From assembly GCA_902579985.1 (NCBI GenBank), contig CACHIV010000001.1:248001-312000 (forward strand): a stretch of DNA of 64,000 nucleotides, given 5' to 3'. A program made the translations under genes and the position numbers. Under the pieces are notes generated by a model. The model was not told the origin of the DNA, made no database searches, and worked only from the letters and a program-made list of their open reading frames with translations. Source of the DNA: an uncultured Pelagibacteraceae bacterium. GTDB lineage: Bacteria; Pseudomonadota; Alphaproteobacteria; Pelagibacterales; Pelagibacteraceae. Of the stretch, positions 35,755-46,260 are shown in pieces (position 1 is the stretch's first letter; each line of letters starts with the position of its first letter).

Positions 35755-35776
35755 TCGCATATTAATAGGAGAATTT

Positions 35777-36067
35777 ATGAAGTTTAAACCGTTACATGAT
35801 AGAGTTTTAATAGAAGTTTTAGACAGCAGCGAAAAAACAGCAGGTGGAATAATAATTCCAGATTCAGCACAAGAAAAACCTCAAGAGGGTAAAGTAGTAG
35901 CTGTTGGTGGTGGTTCAAAAACAGAAGATGGTAAAATAATTCCAATGGATGTAAAAGTTGGAGACAAAGTTCTTTTTGGAAAATGGTCAGGAACCGAAGT
36001 CAAAATTGGTGGTAAAGAATACAGCATAATGAAAGAGTCTGATATTATGGGTATTTCAGGTAAATAA
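35777..36067 (+). CDS. groES: Co-chaperonin GroES
   Basis: GroES is the lid of the GroEL folding chamber. The protein has 96 residues from the ATG at 35777 ([17 protein letters not shown]), which has AGGAG six bases upstream. A longer frame from 35750 would begin inside the promoter, so I reject it. The mobile loop [20 protein letters not shown] and the C-terminal [16 protein letters not shown] are typical. groEL follows after 24 bases. Confidence 0.97.
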   Translation: MKFKPLHDRVLIEVLDSSEKTAGGIIIPDSAQEKPQEGKVVAVGGGSKTEDGKIIPMDVKVGDKVLFGKWSGTEVKIGGKEYSIMKESDIMGISGK

Positions 36068-36073
36068 TTTTAA

Positions 36074-37750
<1,677 letters not shown>

Positions 37751-37789
37751 CTCCCTTCCAAACAGTCTATTTACCTAGAAAAATTTAAA

Positions 37790-37819
37790 AAGGCGAGTTT
37801 TTTACTCGCCTTTTTTTTT
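37790..37819 (+). terminator. Rho-independent terminator of groESL
   Basis: A 9-bp stem (AAGGCGAGT / ACTCGCCTT) with a five-T loop is followed by an uninterrupted run of T. It is the clearest intrinsic terminator in the window and closes the groESL transcript 40 bases after the groEL stop. The GC-rich stem stands out against the AT-rich surroundings. Confidence 0.92.
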
Positions 37820-37839
37820 ATAATCACTAAAATAATAAT

Positions 37840-37950
37840 ATGTCTAAAAGATACAGTGGAAAATCTTTCAAAGATTCCAGTATCAATAAAAAACCTAAAT
37901 TAACTCTAAAAGAAAAAAGAAGACTTAAGAGAGATAAGAAAAAGAAATAA
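37840..37950 (+). CDS. Tiny lysine/arginine-rich protein
   Basis: This 36-residue ORF starts at ATG 37840 (MSKRYSGKSFKDSSINKKP) and ends in a very basic tail (LKEKRRLKRDKKKK). About half of the residues are Lys or Arg. It lies 20 bases after the groEL terminator and before the convergent YczE-like gene. The start looks natural, but no strong ribosome-binding site is visible. The composition suggests nucleic-acid or ribosome binding. I do not recognise a named family, and chance in Lys-codon-rich DNA is possible, but there is room for no other gene here. Confidence 0.55.
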   Translation: MSKRYSGKSFKDSSINKKPKLTLKEKRRLKRDKKKK

Positions 37951-37971
37951 AAAATTTCTCTACTAATATTT

Positions 37972-38619
37972 TTATTCAAAAATTTTATCAACCAAGAACA
38001 AGCCCAAAGCAACACAAGGTCCAATACCAAAAGCAAATAACAAAGTTCCAGTACCGACTGTTCCGCCTAAATACCAACCGATACTAACGACAGAAATTTC
38101 TAAAGTTGCTCTTACAACTGCTATTGGTAAATTTGTTTTTTTTTGTAAACCTATCATCAAACCATCCCTTGGTCCTGCTCCTAAATTTGAAACTAAATAA
38201 ATACCTCCACCTATTCCGACCATTAATACTGAAAAAATAGCTAAAATTAGTTGATGAATATAATCTAAAGGAGTTGGAACAAACTTAATACAAAGATCAA
38301 TCATCAAAGCAATTATTAATGCATTAAATATTGTTCCCATTCCTAGTTTTTGGCCAAGTGGTATCCATAAAATCAAAACTCCAATACTTATTAAAAATGT
38401 GATCATACCAATACTAAGATTTACGTTAAGAGAAATACCTTGAGCTAAGACGCTCCAAGGTGATGCTCCAGTAAAAGAAACAATTAATAATCCTTCTCCT
38501 AATCCAAACAATGTTAGACCAAAGCATAAAAAAAAGAATGTAGAAAATTTTGGTCTGAAATTATAGGGTTTTTCAGAGCTCCAATTTACTTTAGGTATTT
38601 TCTTAATTTTTAAAAACAT
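37972..38619 (-). CDS. YczE/YitT-like membrane protein
   Basis: This 215-residue protein has about five to six membrane helices. The motifs FTGASPWSVLAQGISLN near residue 50 and SNLGAGPRDGLMIGLQKKTN near residue 143 match the YczE/YyaS family of integral membrane proteins. Here the two similar GASPW and GAGPRDG loops suggest an internal duplication. The function is unknown in general; some relatives lie near transport or peptide-synthesis genes. It is divergent from the DUF6134-like gene with 52 bases between. Confidence 0.82.
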   Translation of the reverse strand: MFLKIKKIPKVNWSSEKPYNFRPKFSTFFFLCFGLTLFGLGEGLLIVSFTGASPWSVLAQGISLNVNLSIGMITFLISIGVLILWIPLGQKLGMGTIFNALIIALMIDLCIKFVPTPLDYIHQLILAIFSVLMVGIGGGIYLVSNLGAGPRDGLMIGLQKKTNLPIAVVRATLEISVVSIGWYLGGTVGTGTLLFAFGIGPCVALGLFLVDKIFE

Positions 38620-38671
38620 AAATTAATAATTTATTTCTATTATTGATAAAGTCTAATAATGTATCTTCCAA

Positions 38672-39352
38672 ATGAAAAAATTTATAGTCATTTTATTTTT
38701 TGTGCTCTATTCATCTATTTCTTTGGCACATATGGCTCATTATAACAAATATAATAAAATTGAAATGGAGATTTTTAGAAACGGTAAACTAATAGGATAT
38801 AATTATTATTTCTTTACCAAGAAAGGTAATGAAACAATTATAACTAATGAAATCAAATTTTCTGTAAAACTTTTAGGAACAACTATTTTTAATGTTGAGG
38901 GGTATGGAGAAGAAAAATATATCAAAAATCAATTGATTTCTTACAATTCAAAAACTTTACAAAATGATAAAAAAAAATTTGTAGATGTAATTTTTGATAA
39001 AAATAATAATAAATTTAATATTAAAGGTTCTTCCTATAATGGAGAGGCTTCGATAGATAATGTTATTGGAAATTGGTGGAACCATGATTTACTTCAATCC
39101 AAAAGTCAAATTAGTCCAGTTTCTGGCAGCATAAAAGAACAAATAATCACATTTATAGCAAAAGAAAAAATAGAGCTATACGGCAAAACTTATGATGTCC
39201 AACGCTTTAAAATTAAATCTAAAAAAAAAAATCTTCCAGATAATAAAAAATTGAATTTTGATATTTGGCTTCATGAAAAAACTGGTTTAATTTTCAAAGT
39301 AAAATATTCAAGAATGGGTGAATGGGAATACAGATTAAAGAATTATGAATAA
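38672..39352 (+). CDS. Exported DUF6134/DUF3108-like protein
   Basis: This 226-residue protein has a signal peptide (FIVILFFVLYSSISLAHMAH), cleaved probably after SLA. The mature part is a mix of beta strands. It has ITNEIKFSVKLLGTTIFNVEGYGEE near the start (the first 18 residues being the conserved core) and a C-terminal FDIWLHEKTGLIFKVKYSR. This suggests an outer-membrane or periplasmic lipid-binding-like barrel of the DUF3108/DUF6134 type. The function is unknown. It ends 12 bases before the convergent Lys-rich gene. Confidence 0.65.
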   Translation: MKKFIVILFFVLYSSISLAHMAHYNKYNKIEMEIFRNGKLIGYNYYFFTKKGNETIITNEIKFSVKLLGTTIFNVEGYGEEKYIKNQLISYNSKTLQNDKKKFVDVIFDKNNNKFNIKGSSYNGEASIDNVIGNWWNHDLLQSKSQISPVSGSIKEQIITFIAKEKIELYGKTYDVQRFKIKSKKKNLPDNKKLNFDIWLHEKTGLIFKVKYSRMGEWEYRLKNYE

Positions 39353-39364
39353 ATAAATTACTCT

Positions 39365-40516
39365 TTAATTTGCTACTTTTTCTCTTTTACTTGCAATTAA
39401 TTGAGTCAATAAATCAACCATCAAATCTGAAGCTTTGAAAATTTCATTATGCTTAAATTCGTATGATAAGTTTTTTTCTGAATTAGTTTTATCTTCGATA
39501 ACTATTCCTTCATCAGGAGAATTATTTTTTATATAAATTAAAAGTAACCAATCTTCGTCTACCGTCTCATCCCATTTGATAAATATTTCACCAGTTTCAA
39601 ACCTTCTATCAATACATCTTAATATCGACATTTGTCTTGTAACATGTCTTTTATTGAGCTGAAAAACTAAACTACCTGCACTTCGATAAAAACTTTCAAG
39701 AGAAAGTTCGATTTTTTGTCTTGCAATTGTATAATCTTTCTCTTTTTGTAATAATATCTCCCTATTTTCATCTCCTTGAATCTTAACTCCTAAAGCCTCT
39801 ACTCTTTCTCTTATTTTTTGGTCTCTTATAATTCTGTATTTATCTTTAAGTTTTTCTATTCTTTCCTGGAGTCCAGCATAATCCTCTCTTTTCTCTCTTA
39901 AAGAAATTTTTTCTAATTTTTCAAGTTCTTTGACTTCTCTAATTCTAAATTTTTCAATTTGTTTTTCTAATTGTAATTGTTTTAGAAATTGTTTTTGTCG
40001 CTCTGCTTGCTCAATTCTAAGTAATGCTTGTTCTTTACGTAAAAATGTCTTTAAATCTTTTTTTCGTTCTTTTTCTAATTTAGCTTCTTCTTTCAAAGCC
40101 TTCTGTTTTAAACGAGTTTGAAACTCTTCTTCTTGCAATTTTTTCTTCTGTAAAAAAATTCTATCTCTTTCTTTTTGTTCAATTTCTTGAATTTTTCTTT
40201 TTCTTTTATCCTCAGCTTTTAATATCTGGTAATCTGAAATTGTATTAGATATTTTATCAAAAAAGTTTTGAATATATTTCTCTAAACTAAAATTAAAATT
40301 AAACTTGAATACTGAATTTAATGAATTCTGAACTTCAATTATTTTAAATAAAAAACTTTCTTTTGTTTTAATTTTGCTTTTTTTAATAGAAAGTTTTTTA
40401 GATTTTTTTCTTTTAAAATTAGTCTTTTTATTTTTTTTCTTTTTAAAAATATTCTTATTACTTTTTTTATTTTTAGATGATCTTTTTTTAACAAATTTTT
40501 TTTTTATTTTTTTCAT
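39365..40516 (-). CDS. Lysine-rich coiled-coil protein with a conserved C-terminal domain
   Basis: I do not recognise this 383-residue protein. The first 53 residues are mostly Lys, Arg, Ser and Asn (MKKIKKKFVKKRSSKNKKSN and similar), like a histone H1 tail. Residues of about 118-265 form a strongly charged Glu/Lys/Gln coiled coil. The last 110 residues form a separate mixed domain with ordinary composition (FQLNKRHVTRQMSILRCID, EIFIKWDETVDEDWLLLIYI). No signal peptide or membrane helix is evident. It lies 32 bases downstream of cfa on the same strand. A nucleoid-associated or structural role is possible but only a guess. Confidence 0.7.
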   Translation of the reverse strand: MKKIKKKFVKKRSSKNKKSNKNIFKKKKNKKTNFKRKKSKKLSIKKSKIKTKESFLFKIIEVQNSLNSVFKFNFNFSLEKYIQNFFDKISNTISDYQILKAEDKRKRKIQEIEQKERDRIFLQKKKLQEEEFQTRLKQKALKEEAKLEKERKKDLKTFLRKEQALLRIEQAERQKQFLKQLQLEKQIEKFRIREVKELEKLEKISLREKREDYAGLQERIEKLKDKYRIIRDQKIRERVEALGVKIQGDENREILLQKEKDYTIARQKIELSLESFYRSAGSLVFQLNKRHVTRQMSILRCIDRRFETGEIFIKWDETVDEDWLLLIYIKNNSPDEGIVIEDKTNSEKNLSYEFKHNEIFKASDLMVDLLTQLIASKREKVAN

Positions 40517-40548
40517 ACTTAATAAACTTATGATTTATCAATTTATTA

Positions 40549-41736
40549 TTAATAAATATAGTCTCTTGTATTTGGTGCAGTAGTTAAGTCTTTTGTTAAT
40601 TGAAACTGAAATACAACCTGATCTCCCCACTTAAATGCCATCTCACAAGAAGCCAAGTAAAACTCCCACATTCTGAAAAATTTCTCATCAAACATTTCTG
40701 TTATTTTGGATTGATTCTTTATACATCTTTCTTTCCAATTTCTTAAAGTGTGAGAATAATGCATTCGTAAAACTTCCAAATCCGATACAATTAAACCTGA
40801 TTTTTCAATTGGGCCTGCTACTTCACTCAAACTGGGGGTATATCCACCCGGAAAAATATATTTTGTAATCCACGGCTGAGGATCTCTAGGTTGATTTACT
40901 GATCCTATAGTATGAATTAACGCTAACCCATTATCATTTAATAATTTATCTACTTGTTTAAAGAAAGTTTTATAAAATTTTCTTCCAACATGTTCAAACA
41001 TTCCAACGCTTACAACCCTATCAAATTTTTCTTTTACATTTCTATAATCACAAAGTTTAAATTGAACCTGATTTTCTAAATTATACTCTTTAGCCTTCTC
41101 ATTAGCATATTTATATTGATTTTCAGATAACGTTATACCAGTCACTTCACACTTGGATTGTTTTGCAATTTCAATCGCAAGATGACCCCAACCAGATCCA
41201 ATATCTAAAACTTTTTGATTGGGCTTCAGATTTAATTTTTTAATAATATGATTAATTTTATTCTGTTGTGCAGTTTCTAAAGTATCATTGTCATTTTTAA
41301 AATAACCGCATGAATATTGTCTCTTTGGGTCAAGAAATAATTCGTAAAGATCATCAGATATATCGTAATGATGAGCAACATTTTTTTTAGATTTTTTCGC
41401 AAAATTAAAATTGGTTAAGTATCTAATTGTTCCTTTTATTTTTTTTAAAAGATATCCAGATAAATTTATTTCATTTCTACCTATGTTTTTGAAAGCTAAT
41501 TCTAAAAAATCAGTTAAAGATCCATTTTCTATTAATAAAGATCCATCAGTATAAGCTTCACCAAAATATAAATCTGGATTGATTAAAAGTTTATAATTAA
41601 GATTTTTATCAAGTAGTTTTAAGGTTAGTGGTTTATCTTTATTGGGATTTCCAATTATATATTTTTGTGAATTTGCATCTATCAATATAAATCCACCCTT
41701 TTTAAATAAATTATTTAGAAAACTTGCTAATTTCAT
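40549..41736 (-). CDS. cfa: Cyclopropane-fatty-acyl-phospholipid synthase family methyltransferase
   Basis: Cfa-type enzymes transfer a methylene or methyl group from SAM to unsaturated phospholipid chains. The 395-residue protein has the SAM-binding LDIGSGWGHLAIEIAKQS near residue 175 and the family motifs YSCGYF near residue 140, VSVGMFEHVG near residue 237, and FPGGYTPSLSEVAG near residue 292. It lies ten bases after the DapA-family gene on the same strand. Other members of this family make different lipid modifications, so the exact product is not certain. Confidence 0.9.
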   Translation of the reverse strand: MKLASFLNNLFKKGGFILIDANSQKYIIGNPNKDKPLTLKLLDKNLNYKLLINPDLYFGEAYTDGSLLIENGSLTDFLELAFKNIGRNEINLSGYLLKKIKGTIRYLTNFNFAKKSKKNVAHHYDISDDLYELFLDPKRQYSCGYFKNDNDTLETAQQNKINHIIKKLNLKPNQKVLDIGSGWGHLAIEIAKQSKCEVTGITLSENQYKYANEKAKEYNLENQVQFKLCDYRNVKEKFDRVVSVGMFEHVGRKFYKTFFKQVDKLLNDNGLALIHTIGSVNQPRDPQPWITKYIFPGGYTPSLSEVAGPIEKSGLIVSDLEVLRMHYSHTLRNWKERCIKNQSKITEMFDEKFFRMWEFYLASCEMAFKWGDQVVFQFQLTKDLTTAPNTRDYIY

Positions 41737-41746
41737 TTTTACCTGC

Positions 41747-42610
41747 TCAATTAAAATCTAGTTTCTTTAAATCTTCAAGTAATTTTTTTTCATCTTTTTC
41801 GTCTAAAATACTTAATGGAGGCAAAATATTTTTATATATTGTATTTTTTTTTGCGAAAAATGTATGTAAACCTGAAACTAAATTAAATTGATCAAAAACT
41901 TTTCTTACTTTACATAATTTTTCATTTTTAGACTGTTTTTTTTTATCAATAAAGTCATTAAATACTTTTCTAGATAATTCTGCTGTTACATTACAAGTTG
42001 CAGTCATAATTCCTGAACATCCTAGCTCTAATCCACTCAACAATTTTAATTCAGAGCCAGGCAAAATTGAAAAATTATCTATTTTTAAATTTTGATATAA
42101 ATTATATGAACTGTCTTTAACACCTATGATTTGTTCTGGAAATTTATTGACTAAACTCTCAACACATTCTACGCTAAATTTATACCCAGATAACTTCTCA
42201 AAATTGTAAAGAATTATTTTACAATTTGAAATTTGATCAATTATTTTTGTATAAAAATCAATAACTTCTCTATCTCCATATGTGTAGTAAGCTGGGGGCA
42301 TAATTAAAAACTTGTTAAATCCTAATGAAGAAGAGATTTCCATAAAGTTAATTGTTTCACTTAGTGAATTTAATCCAGTACCTATCAGAAAATTTTTTTT
42401 GTACCTGCTAAGTGAAAGTTTATTTAGCAAATTAATTTTTTCACTTATAGAAATTAATTGTGCCTGACCAGTACTTCCAAAAACAGTAACTCCGTGACAG
42501 CCTCTATCTATCAAACTTTCTGCGTGTTTAATTGTTTTATCAACATTTAAAGTTAAATTTTCATCTAAAATAGACAATCCAGCGGCGTAAATTCCCCTTA
42601 TTTGTGTCAT
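41747..42610 (-). CDS. DapA-family aldolase (N-acetylneuraminate lyase/KDG aldolase-like)
   Basis: This 287-residue TIM-barrel protein has the Schiff-base lysine in IIGVKDSSYN near residue 157 and the paired tyrosine in CKIILYNFEKLSGYKF near residue 133. GSTGQAQLISISEKINLL near residue 46 is the pyruvate-binding loop. True DapA usually has YNVPxRT, whereas YNFEKLSG is closer to sialic-acid lyase and KDG aldolases. It therefore probably splits or joins a pyruvate-containing sugar acid, and I do not call it dapA. It is divergent from the GT9 gene with 66 bases between. Confidence 0.82.
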   Translation of the reverse strand: MTQIRGIYAAGLSILDENLTLNVDKTIKHAESLIDRGCHGVTVFGSTGQAQLISISEKINLLNKLSLSRYKKNFLIGTGLNSLSETINFMEISSSLGFNKFLIMPPAYYTYGDREVIDFYTKIIDQISNCKIILYNFEKLSGYKFSVECVESLVNKFPEQIIGVKDSSYNLYQNLKIDNFSILPGSELKLLSGLELGCSGIMTATCNVTAELSRKVFNDFIDKKKQSKNEKLCKVRKVFDQFNLVSGLHTFFAKKNTIYKNILPPLSILDEKDEKKLLEDLKKLDFN

Positions 42611-42676
42611 GATGATATTATTATTTCTAAAATAATACTTATAATAAATAAATTTTATATAAGAATTTTATAAATT

Positions 42677-43618
42677 ATGAAAACTGTAGTTTTATTAAGT
42701 TATACTGGATTAGGATCAAATTTACTTCACTTATCTTATTGTCACCAAATTGCAAAAAAATTTGGACCAGTCACTATCATAACCCTTTGTCAAAATCTAA
42801 ATCAGGCTTTATCAAAAGATCCATTAATTAAAGAAGTTATTTATTTAAATAAATATTACAAAAAATTTACTGATATCTTTAATTTAAGTCATTTTTTATT
42901 AGAATTAAAGATTGATAATATTTTTATTTTTTACCCTAGCATTAGATTTTTTGTAGCAAGTAAAATTGCGAAAATAAATAATATAAAATGTTATTCATTT
43001 TTTAATAAAAAAAATTTACATTTGGTAAATGCTGCAAAAAAATTTACTGAAGAATCTTTAAATATTAAAGATTGTCCTACAGAAACAAAAATTTTTATAG
43101 ATAAAATTGAAAGAGACATAGCTTCAAAAAAGATATCTAATAATAAAAAAAATATAATACTTGGTATTGGATCTTCGGGACCAACAACTCGATGGGGATC
43201 TAAAAATTATATAGATTTAATTAAAAAATTAAATAAAAAAAATGATTTTTTCTTTTTTTTACTTTGTGGTCCAAGTGAAAAAAATATTGCAGATACAATA
43301 TTAAAAGAAGTTGATGAAAATTATTGTAAATCTCTAGATGATAAAAAAATTTCAGATATCATTCCACTTATTTCATTAGCAGATATGTATGTTGGAAATG
43401 ATTCTTTCGGTCAACACGTGGCATCACAATGTAATATTCCAAGTATAATTATAATGCTCGATACTCCAAAAGCATATAGTGATTATAGTACTAATCAATT
43501 TAGAGTTTTACCTCAAAATATAAATGAAAATGATATATCTCATGATTCAAAATTTTCACCAGACTCAATAAAAGTTGAAAAAGTTTTAGAAAAAATATAT
43601 TTCCATCTAAAATTATGA
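42677..43618 (+). CDS. Glycosyltransferase family 9 (heptosyltransferase-like)
   Basis: This 313-residue protein has the GT9 pattern of an N-terminal LLSYTGLGSNLLHLSYCHQI near residue 6. A C-terminal nucleotide-sugar site follows (ILGIGSSGPTTRWGSKNYIDL near residue 160, with the first 17 residues the core), and then LISLADMYVGNDSFGQHVASQ near residue 236. GT9 enzymes add heptose or similar sugars to LPS core. Here heptose pathway genes are absent from the window, so the sugar is unknown. It abuts the convergent J-domain gene, with the two stop codons side by side. Confidence 0.85.
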   Translation: MKTVVLLSYTGLGSNLLHLSYCHQIAKKFGPVTIITLCQNLNQALSKDPLIKEVIYLNKYYKKFTDIFNLSHFLLELKIDNIFIFYPSIRFFVASKIAKINNIKCYSFFNKKNLHLVNAAKKFTEESLNIKDCPTETKIFIDKIERDIASKKISNNKKNIILGIGSSGPTTRWGSKNYIDLIKKLNKKNDFFFFLLCGPSEKNIADTILKEVDENYCKSLDDKKISDIIPLISLADMYVGNDSFGQHVASQCNIPSIIIMLDTPKAYSDYSTNQFRVLPQNINENDISHDSKFSPDSIKVEKVLEKIYFHLKL

Positions 43619-44122
43619 AGAGTCTTTTAAAACTATTTCTTTTGCTTCATTTACTATTGATGCCAATCTGGTTAACTCTGGACTAATATCAGGGTGAATT
43701 TTTTTCATTATTTTTTTATATGATTTTAATATTTCTTCTTTGGTGTATTTTTTCTTTGGATCTAAATTAAGAATTTTATATGCTTCGTCTAAAGAAATGC
43801 TTTGGGTATTTTGATTTCTATTCACTCCATTAAAATTAAATCTTCCTGAATTTTTAAGAAATCTTAATAATCCCCAAATTCTGAAAAGCTGTACCAAAGA
43901 TAACCCTGCTTTAGTTTTTATCAATGGTAAAATCATCAAAACAAAAGGCAAAGATAATATAAACCTTCCTGCATAAACCATTACTACTGCGAGAATTATT
44001 GATAAAATTATAGTAAAAGATCTAATGCTTTTTGAAATTTTCTTACTAGATGTTTTGGCAAACCAATTAAGTATCAAATAAGCTAGGATAAAAATAATAA
44101 GTGTTATGACAAAAATATTCAT
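43613..44122 (-). CDS. Membrane-anchored J-domain protein
   Basis: This 169-residue protein begins with two to three hydrophobic helices (VITLIIFILAYLILNWFAK, ILAVVMVYAGRFILSLPF). It ends with a J domain: DEAYKILNLDPKKKYTKEEI, then YKKIMKKIHPDISPELTRLA containing the HPD motif that stimulates Hsp70 (DnaK). The arrangement resembles TIM14/DnaJ-like membrane proteins common in alphaproteobacteria. It would recruit DnaK to the inner membrane. It diverges from oligopeptidase B with 18 bases between. Confidence 0.88.
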   Translation of the reverse strand: MNIFVITLIIFILAYLILNWFAKTSSKKISKSIRSFTIILSIILAVVMVYAGRFILSLPFVLMILPLIKTKAGLSLVQLFRIWGLLRFLKNSGRFNFNGVNRNQNTQSISLDEAYKILNLDPKKKYTKEEILKSYKKIMKKIHPDISPELTRLASIVNEAKEIVLKDSS

Positions 44123-44140
44123 GTATTAAATTGTTTTTAA

Positions 44141-46216
44141 ATGAAAATACCACAATTAAATAAAAAACCTGAAAAAAAAACTTGTCACAATGTAGAATGG
44201 GAGGACAATTATAGCTGGATACATCAAGATAATATCCTTGAAGTTTTAAAAGATAGTAAAAAACTGAATCCAGATGTGAGAAAATACCTAGAAGAAGAAA
44301 ATAGATATACCGAATTTCATTTATCAGATACGAAAGATACACAAAAGCATTTGTTTAATGAAATTAAAGGAAGAATAAAATTAGACGATGAATCGCTTCC
44401 TTTCAAAGACATTAATTATGAATATTGGAATAAAACTACAACTAAAGGTAATTATTCTATTAAGTTAAGAAAAAAAATTGGAACAAATAAAGTAGAAGAA
44501 ATCTGGAATGGAGATGAAGAAAAGGCAAAGCTTAACGTCAAATATTTTGGTCTTGGAGATTTAGAAGTTAGTTATAATGATAAATATTTAGGGTATTCTT
44601 TGGATACCAAAGGATCAGAATATTTTACAATATATATTCGAGATATAAATAACAAAAAATTAGTTACAGAAAAAATTGAAGAAACATCCGGAGGGATAAC
44701 TTTTAGTTTAGATGATCAATATATTTTTTACTCTAAACTAGATAAAAATCATAGACCAAGAAAAATTTATAGACACAAACTAGGAACCAATCCAAAAACA
44801 GATCGATTAATTTATGAAGAAAAAAGTGAAGCTTTTACTGTAGGCATTGGTTTAAGCTCAGATGAAAAATATTTTTTTATAAATACCTCGGATCACAATA
44901 CATCTGAACAATACTATTTTGATGTTAATGAAAAAGAACCAAAGCCTAAATTAATAAAAAAAAGAAAAAAAGGAATTCTTTACTCAATTAATTCTTGGAA
45001 TGGATATTTTTATAATCATACAAATGAAAATGCTGAAGATTTTAAAATTGATATATGTGATGACTTATCAAATCAAAATTGGAAAACCTATATTCCAGCA
45101 AAAGACGAGGTATTAATAGGAGGTTTAACTTTTTTAAAAAATTGGATTTTAAGAGGAGAGTTCTCAAATGCACTTGGAAAAATATTTGTCAAAAATATCA
45201 TAACTAATGTTGAAGAAGAAATTAAATTTACCGATGAAAAAGTGATAGATCCAGGTATTTCATTAAAACAAAGAGACAGAAATACTGATCATATTCATCT
45301 AAACTATTCATCTCCAAAAACTCAGACACGTGTTTATTTGTACAATTTAAAAACAAAAGAAAAAAAATTAGTTAAAGAACAAGAAATTCCATCAGGTCAT
45401 AATCCTGAGAATTATATAGTTGAAAGACTTGAGTGTCCTTCACATGATGGAAGGTTGGTGCCAATTACAATCACACGGCATAAAAATACAAAACTTGATG
45501 GGAATGCAAATTTATTGCTTTACGGTTATGGATCATATGGAAATTCTATTGGCACAAGCTTTTCTTCAACAAAATTAAGTTTGATAAATAGAGACATAAT
45601 TTGGGTTACAGCACATATCAGAGGTGGAATGGAAAGAGGAATGAAATGGTGGAAAGAAGGAAAATTACTTAATAAAAAAAATACTTTTGAAGATTACATA
45701 TCAGTAGCTAAATATTTGATAGAAAAAAAATATACTTCAAATAAAAAAATAATAGGAATGGGTGGCTCTGCTGGAGGACTGTTAATGGGCGTAGTTGTTA
45801 ATCAAGCTCCAGAATTATTTTTAGGAATGATTATGGCAGTACCATTTGTTGATTCATTAACGACCAATTTAGATCATTCGTTGCCTTTAACGGTTGGAGA
45901 ATTTGATGAGTTTGGCAATGCAAAAGATAAAAAAGAACACTTTGATTATATTTATTCGTACGCTCCATACAATAATATAAAAAAAATGGATTACCCTCAC
46001 ATACTAATTACTACAAGCTTAAGTGATAATAGAGTATTGTTTGATGAGCCAACAAAATTTACTGCAAAACTTAGAGAATATAAAACTGATAATAATTTAT
46101 TACTTTTAAAAACTGAAATGGATGCAGGCCATGGTGGAAAATCTGGAAGAGATGGTGCTATAGAAGAAGTTGCACTAGATTATTCATTTGCGCTTAAAAT
46201 TTCTAAAAAAATTTGA
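44141..46216 (+). CDS. ptrB: Oligopeptidase B / S9A prolyl oligopeptidase family
   Basis: This 691-residue peptidase has an N-terminal beta-propeller and a C-terminal alpha/beta hydrolase domain. The catalytic Ser is in GMGGSAGGLLMGVVVN near residue 548, the Asp in TTSLSDNRVLFDEP near residue 627, and the His in EMDAGHGGKSGRDGA near residue 665. Length and motifs fit oligopeptidase B, which cuts short peptides after basic residues. A prolyl oligopeptidase is an alternative. It has no signal peptide and probably acts in the cytoplasm. It is a single-gene unit, followed by the hsp20 promoter. Confidence 0.9.
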   Translation: MKIPQLNKKPEKKTCHNVEWEDNYSWIHQDNILEVLKDSKKLNPDVRKYLEEENRYTEFHLSDTKDTQKHLFNEIKGRIKLDDESLPFKDINYEYWNKTTTKGNYSIKLRKKIGTNKVEEIWNGDEEKAKLNVKYFGLGDLEVSYNDKYLGYSLDTKGSEYFTIYIRDINNKKLVTEKIEETSGGITFSLDDQYIFYSKLDKNHRPRKIYRHKLGTNPKTDRLIYEEKSEAFTVGIGLSSDEKYFFINTSDHNTSEQYYFDVNEKEPKPKLIKKRKKGILYSINSWNGYFYNHTNENAEDFKIDICDDLSNQNWKTYIPAKDEVLIGGLTFLKNWILRGEFSNALGKIFVKNIITNVEEEIKFTDEKVIDPGISLKQRDRNTDHIHLNYSSPKTQTRVYLYNLKTKEKKLVKEQEIPSGHNPENYIVERLECPSHDGRLVPITITRHKNTKLDGNANLLLYGYGSYGNSIGTSFSSTKLSLINRDIIWVTAHIRGGMERGMKWWKEGKLLNKKNTFEDYISVAKYLIEKKYTSNKKIIGMGGSAGGLLMGVVVNQAPELFLGMIMAVPFVDSLTTNLDHSLPLTVGEFDEFGNAKDKKEHFDYIYSYAPYNNIKKMDYPHILITTSLSDNRVLFDEPTKFTAKLREYKTDNNLLLLKTEMDAGHGGKSGRDGAIEEVALDYSFALKISKKI

Positions 46217-46225
46217 TTATTCTAA

Positions 46226-46256
46226 CTTGAAACTTTTAATTTAATTATTATATGAG
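46226..46256 (+). promoter_or_regulatory. RpoH (sigma-32) type heat-shock promoter of hsp20
   Basis: CTTGAAA at 46226-46232, 15 bases, then TTATATGAG at 46248-46256. The groES promoter has the same -35 box, the same spacing and the same TATATGAGT after a pyrimidine. The predicted transcript starts near 46260, at the foot of the first hairpin of the leader. Such a match in front of two heat-shock genes is unlikely to be chance. Confidence 0.75.
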
Positions 46257-46260
46257 TTTT

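Noticed and set aside
35683..35776. CIRCE element before groES
   Set aside because: No TTAGCACTC-N9-GAGTGCTAA repeat or close variant is present; the region instead fits an RpoH promoter.
35750..35776. Longer GroES from an ATG at 35750
   Set aside because: It starts inside the heat-shock promoter; ATG 35777 has the ribosome site and the known GroES N-terminus.
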